A program made the translations under genes and the position numbers. The notes beneath the pieces were generated by a model. That model did not search any database, had not been told where the DNA came from, and saw only the letters and a list, made by a program, of their open reading frames with translations. Below, one piece after another: positions 1-6,570 of a DNA stretch of 12,875 nt (within the stretch, counting starts at the first letter, position 1; every line of letters begins with the position of its first letter). Source of the DNA: an uncultured Clostridia bacterium (GTDB lineage: Bacteria; Bacillota; Clostridia; Oscillospirales; Ruminococcaceae); NCBI GenBank assembly GCA_946535685.1, contig CAMNDR010000004.1, forward strand, positions 1 to 12,875. Direction: 5' to 3'.

Positions 1-1
1 C

Positions 2-655
2 TTCCAGGGGACGGCCTGGCTGCAGGAGCAGCAGAGCGAGGATCCGTTCGTGGTCGTCAACAGCATCCTGATCGACGGCAAACGGGTGCGGGATACCGCT
101 GTGATCCCGAACGGCGTCACCTATATCGCTGATGATGCGTTCCACGGCAACACATCCATCACGGAGGCCGTGATCCCGGGCTCGGTTTACCGGATCGGCA
201 AAAAGGCCTTTTCCGGCTGTTCTAATCTGACGAAAGTGACTTTCGGGATGAATGCGGCGCTCCGGCAGATCGACGAGAGAGCATTCACAGGCACGGAGAT
301 GGCATCGCTCAGACTCCCGTCAAAGCTCGAAACGATCGGAAATTATGCATTTTGCTCCTGTGACAAGCTGGAGTATGCCGATCTGCCCGGCTCACTGACA
401 ACGCTTGGCTTCAATGCCTTCAGCGGATGCACTGCGCTGAAGGAGATCGAGCTTCCCATGCGGGTGGATACGATCGGCAATAGCTGCTTCCTCTCCTGCA
501 CCAGTCTGAAGAGCATCTGTATCTTCAACAAGGACTGCAGCATCGGGAGGAACTGTTTCAGCTTCACCAGCTCCGATGTGATGATCTACGGACAGGAGAA
601 CTCCACTGCCCAGACCTATGCAGCGGCAAACAGCCTGCAGTTTACTGCCTATTGA
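2..655 (+). CDS. BspA-type leucine-rich-repeat protein, C-terminal part (5' end outside window)
   Basis: The reading frame is open from the first bases of the window, so the gene starts upstream and only its last ~217 codons are present; the ATG at 50 is internal. The protein is a chain of ~23-residue LRR_5 (BspA-like) repeats with the pattern 'IPxxVxxIGxxAFxGCxxL' (AFSGCSNL, AFCSCDKL, AFSGCTAL, CFLSCTSL). The first visible part, 'DPFVVVNSILIDGKRV', is a linker I associate with ruminococcal LRR proteins. Such proteins are usually secreted or surface-displayed and implicated in adhesion or binding; the exact ligand cannot be read here. The C-terminus 'NSLQFTAY' closes the last repeat, with no dockerin, LPXTG or transmembrane anchor after it. 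The gene is convergent with metA and ends just before a shared terminator. The family is confident; the function is only general. Confidence 0.85.
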   Translation, partial: FQGTAWLQEQQSEDPFVVVNSILIDGKRVRDTAVIPNGVTYIADDAFHGNTSITEAVIPGSVYRIGKKAFSGCSNLTKVTFGMNAALRQIDERAFTGTEMASLRLPSKLETIGNYAFCSCDKLEYADLPGSLTTLGFNAFSGCTALKEIELPMRVDTIGNSCFLSCTSLKSICIFNKDCSIGRNCFSFTSSDVMIYGQENSTAQTYAAANSLQFTAY

Positions 656-674
656 TGCCTATTGATATTGAACA

Positions 675-713
675 AAGAACCGCATCCCTGCGCAGGGATG
701 CGGTTCTTGTTTT
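675..713. terminator. Bidirectional rho-independent terminator between the LRR gene and metA
   Basis: A nearly perfect palindrome: 16 bases at 675-690 (AAGAACCGCATCCCTG) pair with 693-708. A GTTTT run follows on the + strand, and on the - strand GTTC-TTTG-TTC follows. It sits 19 nt after the LRR stop and directly at the metA stop, so it can end both convergent transcripts. Confidence 0.85.
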
Positions 714-1633
714 CAGCCCATGTGTTCCAGCTCTTCAATGTTGTACGGCGTCTGCTGGTAGACGCAGTAGTTGAGCCAGTTGGAATACATCAGATTCGCA
801 TGGCAGCGCCATGTGAATTTCGGGTCGCACTTCGGATTGTCGCCGGGGAAATAACCAAAGGGAATGTCGATGGGCAGTCCCTTTGCAACGTCCCGCTCGT
901 ATTCCTCCTTCAGGGTGCAGCGCTCATATTCGTTGTGGCCGGTCAGGTAAAATTCCCGGCCGTTCCGGTTGGCCACGATATACACGCCCGCCAGCGGTGA
1001 ATAGGACAGGATCTCCAGCTCCGGCACCTTGTCGATGTCCTCCCGCCAGAGCTCCGAATGACGGGAATGCGGCACGGGGAAGATGTCGTCAAACCCGCGC
1101 AGCAGCGGATTGGCCTTCTCGGCCTTGTGCGGGAACACACCGAACAGCTTCTTGTCCAGTGCATGCTTCGGCACGCCGAAGTGATAGTACAGCCCCGCAA
1201 GCGCTGCCCAGCAGATGTACATCGTCGAATAGACATGCTTCCTCGACCATGCCATAATCTCGCACATCTCGTCCCAGTAGTCCACTTCCTCAAACGGCAT
1301 ATGCTCCACGGGAGCACCGGTGATGATGAGGCCGTCGTAGAAGCTGTCCTTCACCTCCGGAAAGGTCTTGTAGAACGTGTCCAGATGCGTGGCGGAGGTA
1401 TTGCGGGAGACATGCGCCACCTGCAGGAGCTCGATATAGACCTGCAGCGGCGTGTTGCTCAGGAGGCGCATGAGCTGCGTCTCCGTTTCAATTTTTTTCG
1501 GCATGAGGTTCAGGATGAGCACACGCAGCGGACGGATGTCCTGGTGCTCTGCACGGAACTTCGACATGACAAAAATGCCTTCTTTTTCGAGTGTTTCATA
1601 GGCGGGCAGATCTTTGGGGATACGGATCGGCAT
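713..1633 (-). CDS. metA: Homoserine O-acetyltransferase (MetA family)
   Basis: This enzyme acylates L-homoserine, the first committed step of methionine synthesis, in the cytoplasm. The 306-residue protein is full length for MetA. The catalytic set is visible: Cys141 in 'YICWAALAG', His233 and Glu235 in 'TGHNEYE' (E. coli Cys142, His235, Glu237). The acyl-donor residue in 'ITGAPVE' is Glu110, equivalent to E. coli position 111. In characterised MetA proteins Glu here goes with acetyl-CoA and Gly with succinyl-CoA, so an acetyltransferase is expected despite the common name 'succinyltransferase'. The start is the ATG at 1631-1633, preceded by AAGGAGGT at a normal distance. An in-frame extension to 1810 exists but is translated repeat DNA with no homologous N-terminus. 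The gene appears monocistronic, and a structured repeat occupies its 5' side. No SAM riboswitch or T-box signature was seen. Confidence 0.95.
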   Translation of the reverse strand: MPIRIPKDLPAYETLEKEGIFVMSKFRAEHQDIRPLRVLILNLMPKKIETETQLMRLLSNTPLQVYIELLQVAHVSRNTSATHLDTFYKTFPEVKDSFYDGLIITGAPVEHMPFEEVDYWDEMCEIMAWSRKHVYSTMYICWAALAGLYYHFGVPKHALDKKLFGVFPHKAEKANPLLRGFDDIFPVPHSRHSELWREDIDKVPELEILSYSPLAGVYIVANRNGREFYLTGHNEYERCTLKEEYERDVAKGLPIDIPFGYFPGDNPKCDPKFTWRCHANLMYSNWLNYCVYQQTPYNIEELEHMG

Positions 1634-1655
1634 GACATTTACCTCCTTATCATAT

Positions 1656-1789
1656 TTTGCCGGCTGACGCCGGCTTAGGGATGGCTGAGCTTTGCATAAG
1701 CGATCAGCCACGCTCGCAAGCTCGCTGGCTGCCTGCTTATCGCCCTCCCTAAACCCTCCTCGGCAGGACCATGCGGCCCTGCACCCGCA
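1656..1789 (-). repeat. Structured dispersed repeat, copy A (long form)
   Basis: One of four related elements in the window. Read on the + strand it has: stem 1 GCCGGC-TGAC-GCCGGC (1659-1674); stem 2 TTAGGGATGGC (1675-1685) with its partner ending at 1751; an inserted arm ATAAGC...GCTTAT (1696-1740) enclosing CAGCCA...TGGCTG; and stem 3 GCAGG-A-CC...GG-C-CCTGC (1763-1782), then ACCCGCA. It ends 22 nt upstream of the metA start codon. Strand is given as minus because base-pair variants favour folding of the minus-strand RNA. The function is unknown. Confidence 0.85.
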
Positions 1790-1810
1790 GGTTATTATAA
1801 ACGGTTGCAA

Positions 1811-1848
1811 GGGGAAAACAGGTGCCTTCGGCGAGAACCGGAGGCACC
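1811..1848 (-). terminator. Probable terminator of the oadA-like gene
   Basis: On the minus strand an 11-pair hairpin with one mismatch (arms 1848-1838 and 1831-1821, GGTGCCT... / ...AGGCACC, 6-nt loop) begins 8 nt after the stop codon and is followed by TGTTTTCCCC. The short T-run makes it a weak or partial terminator. The + strand could fold the same arms. Confidence 0.5.
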
Positions 1849-1855
1849 GTGGGAA

Positions 1856-3271
1856 TTATACGGGATGGATCTGCTTTTCGGCGTCGCCGTGCTTGCCGTC
1901 AAGCGCAAACTTCGCATCTCTGCGCTTCTCGAAGAACTTGACAGCCACCTGGCCGAACTGTGCATAGCTGAGGACATCCTCCTCGCTCTCTGCCCATTCG
2001 GCGCACTCCTTGCGGAGCTTCTCCAGCTCCGGTTCGAGCAGGTCTGCCGGACGGCAGTCGATGGGCTCTGCATCGCCGATGATCTTCTTGCGGAATTCCG
2101 GGTCGATCGGCACAGGGGTCTGGCCGTATTCGCCGCGGACAATGCCCTTGAATTCCTTGGTGACGGTCTTGTAGCGCTCGCCGGTCAGAACGTTGAACAC
2201 AGCCTGTGTGCCGACGATCTGGGAGGACGGCGTTACCAGCGGCGGGAAGCCTGCATCCTTGCGGACTCTCGGCACCTCTGCAAGCACCTCGCCCAGGAGA
2301 TCCTCCTTGCCTGCCTGCTTGAGCTGGGACAGGAGGTTCGAGAGCATGCCGCCCGGTACCTGGTAGATCAGCGCACCGGCATCGGCTGCCAGCATCTTCT
2401 GGTCGATCAGGCCGCTCTCGATGTACTTCTTGCGCAGACCCATGAAATAGTCACGGATCTCGTTGAGCAGCACGAGGTCAAGGCCGGTGTCGTACTCGGT
2501 GCCCTGGAACGCAGCAACCATGGACTCGGTCGGTGCATGGGAAGTACCCAGTGCGAGCGGCGACATGGCGGTGTCGATGATGTCGGCACCTGCCTCAACG
2601 CCCTTGATCAGGCACATAGATGCCAGACCGGAGGTATAGTGCGTATGCAGGTTGACCGGAAGATCCACAGCGGACTTGATGGCCTTGACGAGCTCAGCAG
2701 TCCGGTAGGGCGTGAGCAGAGCGGCCATGTCCTTGATGCAGATGGAATCTGCACCGGCATCGGCGATCTTCTTGGCATATTCCACATAGTATTCATCTGT
2801 AAACACTTCACCGGTGGTGAAGGACATTGCCACCTGCACCTCGGGCTTCTTCCCGTCACGGGAGGCCTTCTTGGCGGAGCGGATGGCGGTCTGGAGGTTG
2901 CGGATGTCGTTGAGCGCGTCGAAGATACGGATCACGTCGATGCCGTTCTCCACGGACTTCTGGACGAATTCCTCCAGCACATCGTCTGCATAGTGACGGT
3001 AGCCAAGCATGTTCTGGCCGCGGAACAGCATCTGCAGGCGGGTATCGGGCATTTCACGGCGCAGTGTGCGCAGTCTCTCCCACGGATCCTCATTCAGGAA
3101 GCGCAGGCAGGCGTCAAACGTCGCACCGCCCCAGCATTCGATGGAATTGAAGCCGACCTCGTTGAGCTTGCCGAGGATCGGGCGCATATCATCGAGCGTC
3201 ATGCGGGTGGCAAGCAAAGACTGGTGCGCATCACGCAGGACGGTCTCGGTGATTCTGATTTTTTTAGCCAT
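1856..3271 (-). CDS. oadA: Carboxyltransferase subunit of OadA/PycB/transcarboxylase-5S family (pyruvate/oxaloacetate site)
   Basis: A 471-residue HMGL-like TIM-barrel carboxyltransferase that moves a carboxyl group between biotin and pyruvate/oxaloacetate. Visible family features: N-terminal 'ETVLRDAHQSLLATR' (Asp14 and His16-Gln17 of the metal site region); 'SICIKDMAALLTP' with Lys180, the expected carbamylated lysine; 'NLHTHYTSG' with metal-binding His209 and His211; 'ALGTSHAPTES'; and 'QVPGGMLSNL' with the PGG motif at 306-308. The C-terminal conserved carboxylase region follows, but there is no biotinyl domain at the end: that domain is the separate upstream gene. The start at ATG 3269-3271 gives the usual 'MAKKIRITETVLRD' N-terminus. 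AGAAAGG lies rather far (~12 nt) upstream, and a TTG nine bases earlier is the alternative. It is downstream of the carrier and 12S-like genes, separated from them by ~180 bp with repeat B. Family certain; the physiological reaction (transcarboxylase, pyruvate carboxylase half or decarboxylase) is inferred from context. Confidence 0.9.
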   Translation of the reverse strand: MAKKIRITETVLRDAHQSLLATRMTLDDMRPILGKLNEVGFNSIECWGGATFDACLRFLNEDPWERLRTLRREMPDTRLQMLFRGQNMLGYRHYADDVLEEFVQKSVENGIDVIRIFDALNDIRNLQTAIRSAKKASRDGKKPEVQVAMSFTTGEVFTDEYYVEYAKKIADAGADSICIKDMAALLTPYRTAELVKAIKSAVDLPVNLHTHYTSGLASMCLIKGVEAGADIIDTAMSPLALGTSHAPTESMVAAFQGTEYDTGLDLVLLNEIRDYFMGLRKKYIESGLIDQKMLAADAGALIYQVPGGMLSNLLSQLKQAGKEDLLGEVLAEVPRVRKDAGFPPLVTPSSQIVGTQAVFNVLTGERYKTVTKEFKGIVRGEYGQTPVPIDPEFRKKIIGDAEPIDCRPADLLEPELEKLRKECAEWAESEEDVLSYAQFGQVAVKFFEKRRDAKFALDGKHGDAEKQIHPV

Positions 3272-3315
3272 AGCAATCAAAAACCTTTCTTTTAGTTTTG
3301 AAAGTTCTTTGGGTA

Positions 3316-3401
3316 TTTGTCGGCTTGCGCCGACTTAGGAGGGGGCTCCTCGCCCCCTCCTTACCTCCCCTCGGCAGGACGGTGACCGCCCTGCACCCGC
3401 A
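3316..3401 (-). repeat. Structured dispersed repeat, copy B (short form)
   Basis: Short version of the four-copy family. Stem 1 is GTCGGC-TTGC-GCCGAC (3319-3334), which on the minus strand has a GCAA (GNRA) tetraloop. Stem 2 is GGAGGGGGC/GCCCCCTCC with a 4-5 nt loop and one more G-C pair than the other copies. Stem 3 is GCAGG-A-CGG-TGA-CCG-C-CCTGC (3374-3394), then ACCCGCA. It lies between the biotin-carrier and oadA-like genes, 44 nt upstream of the latter's start. Confidence 0.85.
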
Positions 3402-3428
3402 TCATAATGTTTAAAACGTGGGATGCAA
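3401..3428 (-). promoter_or_regulatory. Candidate internal promoter ahead of repeat B / oadA-like gene
   Basis: On the minus strand TTGCAT (3428-3423), a 16-bp spacer and TATGAT (3406-3401). The -10 box touches the outer edge of repeat B, so the predicted start near 3394 would coincide with the first base of its first hairpin. Reasonable by sequence only. Confidence 0.45.
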
Positions 3429-3451
3429 GGAGGAATAATCGTTTACGCTAC

Positions 3452-3778
3452 TTAGCCGACTGTTGCCAGGGTATCGCCGCTCTGTACGGTGTCGCCCTTC
3501 TTGACAACGATGCTGGTCACAGTGCCGTCGCACGGTGCAACGATGTCGTTCTCCATCTTCATGGCTTCGAGTACCATGATGACGTCGCCCTTGGATACGC
3601 TCTGACCCTGGGATGCCTTCACATCGAGGATCGTGCCGGGCATCGGAGCCGTTACCTTCTCGCCTGCGCCTGCTGCTGCAGCCGGTGCTGCGGCCGGAGC
3701 CGGTGCTGCGCCTGCGCCGATCTCCTCGACTGCGACATCATAGGTCTTGCCGTTGACTGTTACATTGAATCTTTTCAT
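3452..3778 (-). CDS. Biotin carboxyl carrier protein (transcarboxylase 1.3S / decarboxylase gamma-type)
   Basis: A small (108-residue) cytoplasmic biotin carrier that shuttles carboxyl groups between two carboxyltransferases. It has a short N-terminal segment '[15 protein letters not shown]', a flexible Ala/Pro/Gly linker (about residues 22-40), and a biotinyl domain with the canonical 'EAMKMEN' at 71-77, where Lys74 is the biotinylated lysine. The size and layout match the 1.3S subunit of propionibacterial transcarboxylase and the carrier subunits of Na+-pumping decarboxylases. I chose the ATG at 3776-3778 because GGTGGT is about 8 nt upstream and it gives the usual MKRF/MKKF start; the ATG at 3782-3784 would add two residues but sits almost on the Shine-Dalgarno. 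It follows the 12S-like gene after 39 nt, so co-transcription is likely, with the oadA-like gene downstream. Confidence 0.93.
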   Translation of the reverse strand: MKRFNVTVNGKTYDVAVEEIGAGAAPAPAAAPAAAAGAGEKVTAPMPGTILDVKASQGQSVSKGDVIMVLEAMKMENDIVAPCDGTVTSIVVKKGDTVQSGDTLATVG

Positions 3779-3817
3779 ATTCATATACCACCAATCTTAA
3801 ATATTATGGGTCATCCG

Positions 3818-5176
3818 TCAGAACGGGAGATTGTTGTGCTTTCTCGGGAGATTCGTCACACGCTTGCCTTCGAGCATGGACAGGGCGCTGCTCAGTGTGC
3901 TGCGCAGGTCTGCGGGCGTGATGATCTCATCAAGGACGCCGAGCTGTGCGGCCGCAAGTGCGGAAGCCTGGTTCTCGGTGTATTCCTTGGCAAGCTCCTT
4001 GCGCTTGGCATCAAGATCCTCGCAGCCCTTGAGCTTGTCATGCCACAGGAATTCCACTGCGGATTCCGGCATGAGCGGCGCAATATAGGCATTTTCAAGC
4101 GCATAGGCGAAATCGGCATTGCAGCCCTTGCCGGCAAGTGCGACAAAGACAGGGCCGACTGCCTTGCCGGTCACGACGGAGATCTTCGCTGTGGTCGCCT
4201 CGGCATAGGTACCCGCCAGACGGGTCAGCGCACGGACGGCACCGGTCAGCTCGGTCTCTGCATCGCCGTCAAAGCCCAGGGTATCCACAAGGGTGATGAC
4301 CGGGATGGAGAAGGCATCGCACAGACGGACAAAGCGGGAGAGCTTCGCACAGTCTGCCTCGGTGAGCTTCGCATCGGTCTTATTGGTCGCAGCAATGCCC
4401 ACGGTCGAGCCGCAGACGCTTGCAAGGGCGGTATAGGCTGCACCGGCATAGTCTGCATACAGCTCCGTCACGCTGCCGCCGTCTGCGAAGCTGTCCACAT
4501 AGGACGCAAGATCGCTGCCGGCTGCGGCTGCGGGTGCATCAAAATCCATGCAGGGAGTGAATGCCATGTTGTTGACCGGCAGGAGGTTCACGAGCGCACG
4601 TACCTTGGCAAAGGCATCGGCATCGTCCTCAGCGGTCATCGCAGCGATGCCGTTCTTGGCGCAAGCCTCCGTGCTGCCGGCACCGTCCGCAAAGCCGGGC
4701 GTCAGGAACAGCTCGGCATCCTTGGTCATGACCACGAGATCTGCGGCGCATGCTGCCATGGCAGCGCTGCCTGCGCAGACACCTGCGATCACGGCGATCT
4801 GCGGAACCACGCCGGAAAGCGCAGAGGTGCGCTTCATCAGCAGGCTGTAGGCATTGAGCGAAGCGGCAGAACCGCCGTCCAGGAATGCGCCGTTGGAATC
4901 CCACACGCCTACCACCGGTGCGCCGGTCTTGGCGGCCAAAGTGTAGACCTTGGAAATTTTTTCGGCATGTGCGGGGCCGACTGCACCGCTGTTCACGCTC
5001 TGATCCTGCGCAAAGGCATAGACCGGATTGCCGTTGACATAGCCGAACGCTGTCACAACGCCTGCCGGTGCGTCCTTCTCCATGACGCAGGAGCCGATCT
5101 CCTGATAGGATCCCTCGTCAAACAGCGCAGCAAGGCGGATCCTTGCCGGGCTGGCTGCATTTTTCTCCATCTGCAT
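3818..5176 (-). CDS. mmdA: Acyl-CoA carboxyltransferase-family subunit (12S / MmdA-like), divergent
   Basis: A 452-residue member of the carboxyltransferase (PccB/MmdA/12S) family with two crotonase-like halves. Recognisable stretches: 'AGVVTAFGYVNGNPVYAFAQD' region (39-58), 'AHAEKISKVYTLAAKTGAPVVG' region (69-90), 'SGVVPQIAVIAGVCAG' (121-136), and 'SIPVITLVDTLGF' (290-302). It is shorter than typical members (~510-520 aa), lacking ~60 residues at the N-terminus, and several normally invariant glycine motifs are changed: family 'DSGGARIQEG' reads 'DSNGAFLDGG' (93-102), 'CAGGA' reads 'CAGSA', and the second-half 'YGG' reads 'VGP' (340-342). The start ATG 5174-5176 has AAGGAAGGA about 8 nt upstream. 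It is the first gene of the three-gene set, with its own promoter. The likely partner of the biotin carrier and oadA-like subunit; the acyl substrate (methylmalonyl-, propionyl- or acetyl-CoA) cannot be read. Family sure, activity less so. Confidence 0.85.
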   Translation of the reverse strand: MQMEKNAASPARIRLAALFDEGSYQEIGSCVMEKDAPAGVVTAFGYVNGNPVYAFAQDQSVNSGAVGPAHAEKISKVYTLAAKTGAPVVGVWDSNGAFLDGGSAASLNAYSLLMKRTSALSGVVPQIAVIAGVCAGSAAMAACAADLVVMTKDAELFLTPGFADGAGSTEACAKNGIAAMTAEDDADAFAKVRALVNLLPVNNMAFTPCMDFDAPAAAAGSDLASYVDSFADGGSVTELYADYAGAAYTALASVCGSTVGIAATNKTDAKLTEADCAKLSRFVRLCDAFSIPVITLVDTLGFDGDAETELTGAVRALTRLAGTYAEATTAKISVVTGKAVGPVFVALAGKGCNADFAYALENAYIAPLMPESAVEFLWHDKLKGCEDLDAKRKELAKEYTENQASALAAAQLGVLDEIITPADLRSTLSSALSMLEGKRVTNLPRKHNNLPF

Positions 5177-5265
5177 AGTATCGATCCTTCCTTAAACTAA
5201 TAACTCAAGGCAACAAAAACAGAGACGGTCTATCATAGGCCGCCTTGCCCGTTGCATACACTATT

Positions 5266-5294
5266 ATCATACTATTTTTTTCGCTTTTTTTCAA
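5266..5294 (-). promoter_or_regulatory. Promoter of the 12S / biotin carrier / 5S gene set
   Basis: On the minus strand TTGAAA (5294-5289), exactly 17 bp of A-rich spacer, then TATGAT (5271-5266). It overlaps the stop codon of the upstream small gene and leaves a leader of ~80 nt before the ATG at 5176. Confidence 0.75.
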
Positions 5295-5680
5295 GTATTT
5301 GCGGGGTTCTCTCTGCAATTTTTGCAGTTTTCCATAACATCTGCAATATTTTCAAGGATATTTTCGTCATTTTGAATAAAGCGCAGCATTTTCAGGCGTT
5401 CGAGCATCGCTTCATCCGTGATCCGGAATGCGGCCCGTTCGATCCCCCGCAGCTCCGCCTTGAACAGCACCGAGCGCACCAGACCGTCGCAATAATTCAG
5501 ATCATGGCCGTCCTGCAGCGCATAGATCACGACCTGCTCCGGCTCATAGGCATAGACGATCCAGCCCCTGGCAGTGCCTTCTTCCGTCACCTCGGTCAGG
5601 TGGAAATCCGCCGGGAGCGAAAGCCCGGCAAGGAGCTCCGTATAGGCGGAAAAGTCCTTCGTTTCGACAATCGACAGCAT
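5291..5680 (-). CDS. Small uncharacterised protein, possibly GNAT-fold
   Basis: A 129-residue soluble protein that I do not recognise as a named family. The middle, 'ARGWIVYAYEPEQVVIYALQD' region (37-57) followed by 'CDGLVRSVLFKAELRGIERAAF' region (64-85), has the strand-strand-helix pattern and 'dgLlra-l--a--rGi--a-f' rhythm of GNAT acetyltransferases, so a GNAT-like fold is a guess. The C-terminus has a 'CKNC' pair (119-122). The start is the ATG at 5678-5680, preceded by AAAGGAG; the longer in-frame start overlaps rluB and has no better site. It begins 4 nt after the rluB stop, so translation is probably coupled. It ends the long operon; its last codons overlap the -35 box of the next promoter. 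Confidence 0.75.
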   Translation of the reverse strand: MLSIVETKDFSAYTELLAGLSLPADFHLTEVTEEGTARGWIVYAYEPEQVVIYALQDGHDLNYCDGLVRSVLFKAELRGIERAAFRITDEAMLERLKMLRFIQNDENILENIADVMENCKNCRENPANT

Positions 5681-5684
5681 GTCC

Positions 5685-6413
5685 TCACTCCTTTCCGATG
5701 GCGTTGCGGATGGCACGCAGCTCCTCTGCGGTCAGGTCACGCCATTTTCCGGGGGCGAGCATACCGAGCTTGAGCGGACCGATCGAAGTCCGGCGCAGAC
5801 GTGCGACCTCCAGCCCGACGGCCTCGCACATGCGGCGGATCTGGCGGTTTCTGCCCTCCCGGATGGTCATCTGGAGCACGACACGCCCCGGCTCATTCGT
5901 CAGGACGACGACGGTCGCAGGGAGCGTCTTTTTGCCGTCGAGCTCGATGCCGTCGGCAAGTGCCACGAGCTGCTCCTCCGTGACGGAGGGGCGAACGGTC
6001 ACACGGTAGGTCTTGCTGACATGCCGGGACGGATGCATGATGCCGTTGGCGAAGCTGCCGTCATTCGTGAGCAGCAGGAGGCCTTCGGAATTGCGGTCAA
6101 GCCGCCCGATCGGGTAGACCCGCTCCTCCACATCCTCGAGCAGATCCATCACGCAGCGGCGCTCCAGCTCGTCCGCAACGGTCGTCACATAGCCTCTCGG
6201 CTTGTGGAGCATGATGTAGCGCAGCTTTTTCTTCTTCGGTACATTGATCTTCTGGCCGTCCACGGTGATGATGTCACGGGGATCGGCCTTGTCACCGAGC
6301 CCGACAGGCCGGCCGTTACGCTGGACTCTGCCCTGCCGGATCAGCTCCTCTGCCTTGCGGCGGGAGCAGTAGCCGGCATCGGCAAGCAGCTTCTGGATTC
6401 TGATGGTCGCCAT
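5685..6413 (-). CDS. rluB: 23S rRNA pseudouridine synthase, RluB/RsuA family
   Basis: A 242-residue rRNA pseudouridine synthase. An N-terminal S4 RNA-binding domain ('IRIQKLLADAGYCSRRKAEELI' region, 4-25) is followed by the catalytic domain with 'GRLDRNSEGLLLLTNDG' (103-119), where Asp106 is the catalytic aspartate, and the conserved 'REGRNRQIRRMCEAVG' (185-200). In Clostridia this gene in the scpAB-ytfJ-dacF neighbourhood is normally annotated RluB, which modifies helix 89 of 23S rRNA; RsuA (16S) is the alternative from sequence alone. The start ATG 6411-6413 has GAGAGGAG just upstream. The frame stays open to 6767, but that extension is translated repeat C plus dacF antisense-frame sequence and should not be included. 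It lies 116 nt downstream of the dacF stop, with repeat C between. Confidence 0.92.
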   Translation of the reverse strand: MATIRIQKLLADAGYCSRRKAEELIRQGRVQRNGRPVGLGDKADPRDIITVDGQKINVPKKKKLRYIMLHKPRGYVTTVADELERRCVMDLLEDVEERVYPIGRLDRNSEGLLLLTNDGSFANGIMHPSRHVSKTYRVTVRPSVTEEQLVALADGIELDGKKTLPATVVVLTNEPGRVVLQMTIREGRNRQIRRMCEAVGLEVARLRRTSIGPLKLGMLAPGKWRDLTAEELRAIRNAIGKE

Positions 6414-6434
6414 TTTGCTTCTCCTCTCTGGAGA

Positions 6435-6570
6435 TTTGTCGGCTTGCGCCGACTCAGGAGGGGCTGCAGCTCTGCATAAGCGATCAGCCACGCTCGCAAG
6501 CTCGCTGGCTGCCTGCTTATCGCCCCTCCTAAACCTCCCTCGGCAGGGCGGTGACCGCCCTGCACCCGCA
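6435..6570 (-). repeat. Structured dispersed repeat, copy C (long form, overlaps dacF 3' end)
   Basis: Long version of the family. Stem 1 is GTCGGC-TTGC-GCCGAC (6438-6453); stem 2 is TCAGGAGGGGC/GCCCCTCCTAA; the apical arm ATAAGC...GCTTAT (6476-6520) is identical to that of copy A; stem 3 is a perfect 9-bp GCAGGGCGG/CCGCCCTGC (6543-6563), then ACCCGCA. It ends 21 nt upstream of the rluB start and contains the TAG stop of dacF at 6529-6531. Confidence 0.85.

Noticed and set aside
1634..1810. In-frame N-terminal extension of metA (59 residues)
   Set aside because: It is translated repeat A; a similar peptide ([16 protein letters not shown]) appears in front of rluB from repeat C. The strong AAGGAGGT site and family start at 1633 fix the true N-terminus.
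1805..3295. Long + strand open frame (496 codons) opposite the oadA-like gene
   Set aside because: It is antisense to a clear enzyme gene; the open frame follows from the G+C-rich codon pattern, and the product has no recognisable domain or ribosome site.
3316..3401. Repeat stems as rho-independent terminators
   Set aside because: The hairpins are strong, but none of the copies has a T-run after a stem on either strand.
3407..5200. Long + strand open frame (597 codons) opposite the biotin carrier and 12S-like genes
   Set aside because: Cys/His/Gly-rich shadow translation of two real minus-strand genes; no promoter, ribosome site or family resemblance.
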